59,866 nucleotides of DNA, from NCBI GenBank assembly GCA_900544675.1, contig UQVZ01000022.1, positions 1 to 59,866 of the forward strand. The letters are read 5' to 3'. Shown here piece by piece: positions 54,256 to 59,866 of this stretch. How positions within the stretch are numbered: position 1 is the first letter of the stretch; each line of letters opens with the position of its first letter. Below the pieces are notes generated by a model. It saw only the letters and a program-made list of their open reading frames with translations. It searched no databases and had not been told where the DNA came from. A program made the translations under genes and the position numbers. The DNA is from an uncultured Bacteroides sp. Its GTDB lineage: Bacteria; Bacteroidota; Bacteroidia; Bacteroidales; Bacteroidaceae.

Positions 54256-57205
54256 ATAAGGTTTGTTTTACTTCTACTTCTTCGTAAGTTTCTATCACGT
54301 CGCCTACCTTTATATCGTTGCAGTTCGTCAGGCTGATACCGCACTCGAAGTTAGTGCCTACCTCCTTCACATCGTCTTTGAAACGTTTCAGTGCATTGAT
54401 GCTTCCGGTGTAGATGACAATACCGTCGCGAATCAGACGTGCCTTATCGGTACGTTTTACCTTACCGGTCTTCACCATAGCACCGGCTACCATACCCACC
54501 TTGCTGATATTGAATACCTCACGCACTTCGATGGTAGCAGTGACTTGTTCTTTTACCGTCGGGGCAAGCATACCTTCCATCGCTGCCTTCACTTCTTCGA
54601 TGGCATCGTAAATGATGGAATACTTGCGGATATCCACACCTTCCTGTTCGGCAAGTTTTGCCGCGCTGCCCGAAGGACGTACCTGGAAACCTACGATAAT
54701 GGCATCCGAAGCTGCTGCCAGCGAAACATCCGATTCCGAGATTTGTCCTACTCCCTTGTGAATCACGTTCACCTGTATCTGCGGAGTAGACAGCTTGATA
54801 AGTGAATCGCTCAACGCTTCTACCGAACCGTCCACGTCACCTTTCACGATGATATTCAGCTCGTGGAAGTCACCCAATGCCAAGCGGCGTCCTACTTCGT
54901 CCAACGTCAACATCTTCTGCGTACGCAGACCTTGCTCGCGTTGCAACTGTTCGCGCTTGTTGGCTATCTCACGTGCTTCCTGTTCATTATCGAACACATG
55001 GAACGTATCGCCTGCCGCAGGCGCACCGTTCAGACCTAAAATCAAAACCGGTTCCGAAGGGCCTGCCTCTTTCATGCGCTGGTTGCGTTCATTGAACATT
55101 GCCTTCACCTTACCATAATATTTACCAGCCAGCACGATATCGCCTACATGCAGCGTACCGTTTGACACCAGTACCGTAGCTACATAACCACGTCCTTTAT
55201 CCAGTGAAGACTCGATGATAGAACCGGTTGCCTTGCGATGGGGATTTGCCTTCAGGTCAAGCATTTCAGCTTCCAGCAATACCTTTTCCAGCAATTCCTT
55301 CACGCCTGTTCCTTTCTTGGCAGATATGTCTTGCGACTGGTATTTGCCGCCCCATTCTTCTACCAGGAAATTCATTTGTGCCAGTTCTTCCTTTATCTTG
55401 TCGGGATTAGCTCCCGGTTTATCTATTTTATTGATGGCAAACACAATAGGCACACCTGCTGCCATGGCATGGTTGATAGCCTCTTTAGTCTGCGGCATCA
55501 CATTGTCGTCGGCTGCTACAATGACGATAACCACATCGGTGACTTTCGCACCACGGGCACGCATAGCGGTAAACGCTTCGTGTCCCGGCGTATCGAGGAA
55601 CGTAATGTGGCGTCCGTCTTCCAGCTTCACGTTATAAGCACCGATGTGCTGGGTGATACCACCTGCCTCACCGGCAATCACGTTGGCTTTACGTATGTAG
55701 TCGAGCAGTGAAGTCTTACCGTGGTCGACATGTCCCATGACCGTTACAATCGGAGCGCGCGGCAACAAGTCTTCTTCCTTATCGGCTTCTTCTTCTACTG
55801 CCTGCGATACTTCAGCACTTACGTATTCGGTCTTGAAGCCGAACTCTTCTGCCACCAGGTTGATGGTCTCAGCATCCAGGCGCTGGTTGATAGATACCAT
55901 GATACCTACACTCATACAGGTAGAGATGACTTGTGTCACCGGTACGTTCATCATGTTGGCAAGTTCGTTGGCTGTAACGAACTCGGTCAGCTTCAACACC
56001 TTACTTTCTTCTTGTTCCAGCTCTTCCTGCTCCAGCTGACGGTTCTGCAGGTTCTCCCGCTTTTCTTTACGGTATTTGGCAGCCTTGTTCTTGCCTTTGT
56101 TAGTCAGACGCGCCAGCGTTTCCTTTACTTGCTTTGCTACATCTTCATCGCTTACTTCGGGTTTCACTGCAGCTTTCTTGAAACGGTCTTTTCCATGTTT
56201 GCCGCTGCCTTGCGGAGCATTCTTGCCCGCTTTGGCTTCGCTGCGCGGAGCCGACTGATTTCCAGCTGCATTGATGTCTACCCGCTCTTTGCCGATACGG
56301 TTACGCTTTTTCTTTCCGGCATTGTCTTGCGAGTTACCCTTTTCTGCTTTCTCGTCGGTCTTCCGGATTTCCTTGATGATGGCATCCTTCATCTGCCGGC
56401 GTTGTTCCTGACGCTGCCTGTCTTTTTCCTCGCGTTCTTTTCGTTTTTCTTCTTTCGACTTCTTTTTCGGGCGAGTCGACTGGTTCAGCGTAGCCAAGTC
56501 AATCTGTCCTACTACGTTGATTTTCGATTTAAACTCGGTAGGACGTATTTTAAACACCTCATCTTCCGTACTACCCTGTACTTTCTGCGGTTCTGTAGTT
56601 TCTTTTTTCTCTTCCATCGGCTCCGGTTTCAAGTCCTCAGCATTTTTGTCTTCAGGCTGTATCGGCTTTTCATCTGTTTGTGCCTGCGCCTGCATCTTAT
56701 TATCATTATCGGCAGAAGTTGATTCCGCTACCGGCTGTTCAGATTCCGTTGCAGATACAGGCTGTTGTCCCGCTTCAGTCACGGAAGCTTCCGCCTTTGT
56801 CTCTTCCTCTTTCGCTCCAGCCTGTTCAGTTACTGCCGGTTTGGTTTTCTTCTTCGTATATAAACTGTCCAAATCAATTTTCCCAACAGGTTTAAACCGT
56901 GGACGAGTCTCTTCGGGTACTACTGTCTCAATCAGGTCAGGCTTAGCTTTACTTTCTTGCAGATCTTCAATCGAAACAGAAGCCTTATTACGTTCTTTAT
57001 TCTGACGTTCTTGGAAAATTTTCTCCGACTCTATCTTCAAATCCTTGTCTTTGCTAAACTCTTTCACAAGTGCAGCATATTGTTCGTCAGTTATCTTCGC
57101 ATTCGGATTCGCTTCAATGGCATAACCTTGCTTTTGCAAAAAATCTACCACCGTAGCTATTCCTACATTCAAATCTCTTGTTACTTTATTCAGTCTTATC
57201 ATCAT
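54254..57205 (-). CDS. infB: Translation initiation factor IF-2
   Basis: 983 residues. Brings initiator tRNA to the 30S subunit. N-terminal IF2_N helix domain (IRLNKVTRDLNVGIATVVDF), a long charged low-complexity linker (about 70-400), a second IF2_N-like segment, and the GTPase domain (GHVDHGKT near residue 490, DTPGHEAF, NKIDKP) followed by domains II-IV. Start chosen so that the N-terminus reads MMIRLNKV. Third gene of rimP-nusA-infB; an A/T-rich octad region separates it from nusA. Confidence 0.97.
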   Translation of the reverse strand: MMIRLNKVTRDLNVGIATVVDFLQKQGYAIEANPNAKITDEQYAALVKEFSKDKDLKIESEKIFQERQNKERNKASVSIEDLQESKAKPDLIETVVPEETRPRFKPVGKIDLDSLYTKKKTKPAVTEQAGAKEEETKAEASVTEAGQQPVSATESEQPVAESTSADNDNKMQAQAQTDEKPIQPEDKNAEDLKPEPMEEKKETTEPQKVQGSTEDEVFKIRPTEFKSKINVVGQIDLATLNQSTRPKKKSKEEKRKEREEKDRQRQEQRRQMKDAIIKEIRKTDEKAEKGNSQDNAGKKKRNRIGKERVDINAAGNQSAPRSEAKAGKNAPQGSGKHGKDRFKKAAVKPEVSDEDVAKQVKETLARLTNKGKNKAAKYRKEKRENLQNRQLEQEELEQEESKVLKLTEFVTANELANMMNVPVTQVISTCMSVGIMVSINQRLDAETINLVAEEFGFKTEYVSAEVSQAVEEEADKEEDLLPRAPIVTVMGHVDHGKTSLLDYIRKANVIAGEAGGITQHIGAYNVKLEDGRHITFLDTPGHEAFTAMRARGAKVTDVVIVIVAADDNVMPQTKEAINHAMAAGVPIVFAINKIDKPGANPDKIKEELAQMNFLVEEWGGKYQSQDISAKKGTGVKELLEKVLLEAEMLDLKANPHRKATGSIIESSLDKGRGYVATVLVSNGTLHVGDIVLAGKYYGKVKAMFNERNQRMKEAGPSEPVLILGLNGAPAAGDTFHVFDNEQEAREIANKREQLQREQGLRTQKMLTLDEVGRRLALGDFHELNIIVKGDVDGSVEALSDSLIKLSTPQIQVNVIHKGVGQISESDVSLAAASDAIIVGFQVRPSGSAAKLAEQEGVDIRKYSIIYDAIEEVKAAMEGMLAPTVKEQVTATIEVREVFNISKVGMVAGAMVKTGKVKRTDKARLIRDGIVIYTGSINALKRFKDDVKEVGTNFECGISLTNCNDIKVGDVIETYEEVEVKQTL

Positions 57206-57206
57206 A

Positions 57207-57380
57207 AACAATTAATAATTAACAATTAATTTAACGACGGCCACCAACCAATGATTAACAATTAATAATCAACAACGATGTTATCAATTAGTAATTGATA
57301 ATGAATAGCGGCATTTCCTTCCTTTATGGGACAACAACACCCACCGTCTTTAATTGTCAATTATTAATTGTTAATTACTA
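57207..57380. repeat. A/T-rich octad-like inverted repeat between nusA and infB
   Basis: AATTAATAATTAACAATTAA-type units at 57207-57232 and about 57253-57300, with a partner TTAATTGTCAATTATTAATT at about 57349-57370. They lie inside the classic nusA-infB junction and would fold into a long hairpin in the infB leader. Confidence 0.65.
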
Positions 57381-57382
57381 AC

Positions 57383-58672
57383 TCATTCATTGTCAGTTGT
57401 GTTTTCGTCAGCTGTGTTTTCCTCAAACTCAGCTTTCAATATTCTCAATACATCATCAACCGTATTTTCTTCAAGGTCGGCTTTTTCAATCAGCATTTCA
57501 CGAGGAGCATTCAATACCCCTTTAGCCGTATCGATGCCGATACCCTTGATGGCATTAATCACCCACTCGTCTATTTCGTCCTTGAATTCATCCAAATAGA
57601 TATCCTCATCTACTGCATTCTCGTCTACTTCACGATATACATCAATTGTATATTCGGTCAGCATACTTGCCAGCTTGATATTCATACCACCTTTACCGAT
57701 AGCAAGCGACACTTCTTCCGGCTTCAAATAGACTTCTGCCTTCTTTTCGTCCTCATGCATCACAATCGATGATACCTTAGCCGGGCTCAACGCACGCTGG
57801 ATAAACAGCTGCATATTCGATGTATAATTGATAACATCGATATTTTCATTACGCAATTCACGTACAATACCATGAATACGCGAACCTTTGACACCGACAC
57901 ATGCACCTACCGGATCAATACGGTCGTCATACGATTCTACGGCAATCTTGGCACGCTCTCCCGGAATACGTGCTATACGTTTGATGGTAATAAGCCCATC
58001 ATTGATTTCCGGCACTTCTTGTTCGAACAGACGTTGCAGGAATACAGGAGATGTACGGCTCAAGATAATCTTCGGATTATTGTTCTTATTATCCACACGG
58101 GCTACCACAGCACGCACCGTTTCTCCTTTCCGGTAAAAGTCACTGGGAATCTGCTCTGTTTTCGGGAGCAGCAGTTCATTGCCTTCGTCATCCAGCAACA
58201 GGATTTCTTTTTTCCATATCTGGTACACCTCGGCAGCAATGATGGTGCCTACCTTATCTATATATTTATTATACAAGCTGTCCTTTTCCAGCTCCAGTAT
58301 CTTCGAAGCCAAAGTCTGACGAAGATTCAAGATGGCACGCCGTCCGAATTTCTCAAATATCACTTCATCGGTCACCTCCTCGCCCACTTCATACGAAGCG
58401 TCTATCTTCCGTGCTTCGGTCAGCGAAATCTGCCTGTTCGGATTGGTCAGCTCGTCATCAGCCACCACCTCACGGTTGCGCCATATTTCGAAATCGCCCT
58501 TATCCGGATTTACGATTACATCATAATTCTCGTCGGTACCGAACATCTTGGCTATCACGCTGCGGAACGACTCTTCCAATACGCTCACCATGGTGGTGCG
58601 GTCTATATTCTTCAACTCTTTAAATTCCGAAAACGTGTCAATCAAACTGACAGCAGGTTCTTTCTTCGCCAT
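57383..58672 (-). CDS. nusA: Transcription termination/antitermination factor NusA
   Basis: 429 residues. N-terminal polymerase-binding domain, S1 domain (about 130-200), two KH domains (RIDPVGACVGVKGSRI and VSLAIGKGGMNIKLA). The C-terminal tail is acidic (EEFEENTADENTTDNE) and lacks the long repeats of E. coli NusA. Lies 3 bp after rimP, so the two are coupled. Confidence 0.96.
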   Translation of the reverse strand: MAKKEPAVSLIDTFSEFKELKNIDRTTMVSVLEESFRSVIAKMFGTDENYDVIVNPDKGDFEIWRNREVVADDELTNPNRQISLTEARKIDASYEVGEEVTDEVIFEKFGRRAILNLRQTLASKILELEKDSLYNKYIDKVGTIIAAEVYQIWKKEILLLDDEGNELLLPKTEQIPSDFYRKGETVRAVVARVDNKNNNPKIILSRTSPVFLQRLFEQEVPEINDGLITIKRIARIPGERAKIAVESYDDRIDPVGACVGVKGSRIHGIVRELRNENIDVINYTSNMQLFIQRALSPAKVSSIVMHEDEKKAEVYLKPEEVSLAIGKGGMNIKLASMLTEYTIDVYREVDENAVDEDIYLDEFKDEIDEWVINAIKGIGIDTAKGVLNAPREMLIEKADLEENTVDDVLRILKAEFEENTADENTTDNE

Positions 58673-58675
58673 AAT

Positions 58676-59143
58676 CTATTTAAAGCTAATTAAGTATTTG
58701 GTGTATTTTATTTCGTTATATGCAAAAGTCAGGTCCTGGTCTACCAGTTTCGGCCGTTTTGCCCCTTCGGGCTTCATTTTAACTTTTACCGTAATCGTAA
58801 AATGTTCTTCATCAGCAGCAGCCAGAACACCTGTCCATTTCTTGCCGGTGCCATCCATTACTTCCACCTCTTTACCGATGTGTATCAAGTATTGTTTCAG
58901 CACCTTAAAAGGTTGCCCGATACCAGCCGAACCTACTTCCAGTTCATAATCTTCTTCTTCCCGGTTCAGCTTCGATTCGATGTAACGACTCAAGTCCACA
59001 CAATCGTCAATCCATACGCCATCCGCATGGTCTATTTCCACTACGATTTTGTCGTCTGGACTTACAGAAACAGCTACCAGAAAATAATCTTTCCCGTCCA
59101 GCCATTCTTCGACTATCCGGGTCACAACTTGTTTGTCTATCAT
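58676..59143 (-). CDS. rimP: Ribosome maturation factor RimP
   Basis: 155 residues. Needed for 30S maturation. DDCVDLSRYIESKL and YELEVGSAGIGQPF match the RimP N-terminal domain; the family usually has SSPG where this has SAGIG. First gene of rimP-nusA-infB behind a textbook promoter. Confidence 0.93.
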   Translation of the reverse strand: MIDKQVVTRIVEEWLDGKDYFLVAVSVSPDDKIVVEIDHADGVWIDDCVDLSRYIESKLNREEEDYELEVGSAGIGQPFKVLKQYLIHIGKEVEVMDGTGKKWTGVLAAADEEHFTITVKVKMKPEGAKRPKLVDQDLTFAYNEIKYTKYLISFK

Positions 59144-59209
59144 GCAATCTTAATAGTGAATAAAAAAAGGAGCTTTACCGCCCCTCCACCTTCTTTTTCA
59201 TCTCGCCTG

Positions 59210-59240
59210 CAAAGATATAAAACATTTAATTGACTACAAA
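59210..59240 (-). promoter_or_regulatory. rimP-nusA-infB promoter
   Basis: Minus strand: TTTG (-33, 59240-59237), exactly 19 nt, TATCTTTG (-7, 59217-59210). It is the best-matching promoter in the window. Leader of about 65 nt. Confidence 0.88.
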
Positions 59241-59396
59241 ATATTATTTTAAATTATTTCATTTGATTTTTAACGCCTGTCTTCTTTCCCGATGCCGTCT
59301 GCCATACTGGCGTCCAGCGGAAGATTCCACAAGAGCGGGATTACAACACTGTCTCAAGTGCATCATTTCGTCTTTTTCCCTGTCTTTATTCTATGT

Positions 59397-59484
59397 CCTC
59401 CAATTGGAAAACGTACGTCCTCCGTATGGGAAACGTATATCCCCCGATTGGAGGACGTACGTTTCTGGTACGGAGGACATAAAA
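59397..59484. repeat. 22-bp tandem array F (four units)
   Basis: Units start at 59397, 59419, 59441 and 59463. Units 1-3 share CCTCC or CCCCC heads and ACGTAYRT tails. The palindrome ACGTACGT recurs, and AACGTACGTCCTCC (from 59409) is the reverse complement of GGAGGACGTACGTT (to about 59464), so the array also folds back on itself. Confidence 0.85.
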
Positions 59485-59526
59485 TCAACCAGGATAACCC
59501 CATCTTGAACATTTGATTCATAACTT

Positions 59527-59571
59527 AAATCTGCCATCTTTTTCGTTGACAAAAGGATGGCAGATTTTTTT
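59527..59571 (+). terminator. Orphan intrinsic terminator
   Basis: 12-bp stem AAATCTGCCATC / GATGGCAGATTT followed by a T-run. No plus-strand protein gene lies upstream; the nearest transcribed candidate would be the array region 59280-59520. Confidence 0.8.
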
Positions 59572-59672
59572 CATGTTACATAAATGAACGATTTTATTAC
59601 ATGGACGAATGTCAACATACGAATAAGAATAATTAGGATACATCTGTACACGAAAAATCAAGTAACTTTCTT

Positions 59673-59680
59673 TATTTTTG
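59673..59680 (+). promoter_or_regulatory. -7 box for a gene beyond the window
   Basis: TATTTTTG in plus orientation; about 185 nt of leader without a start follows to the window edge. The leader holds the dyad TGCAATAG (59781-59788) / CTATTGCA (59800-59807). Confidence 0.5.
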
Positions 59681-59866
59681 CATAGACATAAAAGACGGAA
59701 TTGTCAAAACTTATAAAATAGCTCTTTGCCATTTGCCAGTACAATTACAATCACAGGAAAAGATATATTTCACTGGCGATTGCAATAGATATCCGTTGCC
59801 TATTGCATATAATTAAGGTGGGTTCTATCAATTCCATTTTTTATTTCTTGCATAAGGCAGCAGAAC

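Noticed and set aside
55721..56722. 333-codon frame on the plus strand, phenylalanine-rich
   Set aside because: Antisense to the charged linker of infB; the Phe/Leu richness mirrors Lys/Glu codons.

Overview
The window is a chromosomal stretch from a gut Bacteroidota, most likely Bacteroidaceae (Bacteroides/Phocaeicola-like; species not assigned). The evidence is a Bacteroides-type 16S rRNA 5' part on the minus strand at the left edge, TAnnTTTG -7 promoter boxes before most transcription units, SusC/SusD genes, BtuB-BtuG-BtuH B12 uptake genes, a Mfa2-type fimbrial lipoprotein, and many families first seen in this group (DUF6261, DUF4831, DUF4491, DUF3109). The left edge cuts the 16S gene, so it may be a contig end at an rRNA operon.

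Layout. 1-2.0 kb: 16S rRNA, its promoter, a 22-bp tandem array, carbonic anhydrase. 2.1-7.3 kb: cobalamin-riboswitch-controlled btuB-btuG-btuH operon (minus). 7.4-9.5 kb: a GC-rich DUF6261 gene, a 41-bp repeat and a broken S1-protease-like lipoprotein. 9.5-15.8 kb: stand-alone AICAR transformylase, a small beta-barrel, a B3/B4-domain protein, then the minus-strand hpt-adk-obg-pgeF cluster. 15.9-20.8 kb: NAD(P)HX repair enzyme, DUF4831, DUF3332 and an MFSD1-like transporter. 20.9-26 kb: a small ORF, an AAA/DUF4143 ATPase lying between two copies of one promoter, a membrane-anchored winged-helix regulator and its adjacent outer-membrane barrel. 26-33.6 kb: hypothetical gene, Lrp regulator + DUF4491, ptb-buk, a gamma-glutamyl hydrolase/M19 dipeptidase fusion, a Mfa2-like lipoprotein, DUF3109. 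33.7-35.2 kb: gpmI. 35.4-48.7 kb: a polysaccharide utilisation locus (TPR regulator, SusC, SusD, two-subunit LysO, GH2 beta-galactosidase, GH63-like lipoprotein). 48.8-54.1 kb: cvpA-sufBCDS (minus). 54.2-59.2 kb: rimP-nusA-infB (minus). The last 700 bp hold another 22-bp array, an orphan terminator and the leader of a gene beyond the edge.

No tRNA, CRISPR array, complete insertion sequence or prophage was seen. The most unusual feature is non-coding. Two classes of intergenic element recur with different base sequences but the same architecture. The first is hairpins whose arms are runs of 8-nt units (at least ten loci, in at least four sequence families). The second is arrays of about four units with a 22-23-bp period, each unit holding a small palindrome (four loci, plus a 41-bp relative). 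They sit at gene borders and in several places supply the stop codon of the flanking gene. The second notable feature is the 1.6-kb ATPase segment bracketed by a duplicated promoter.
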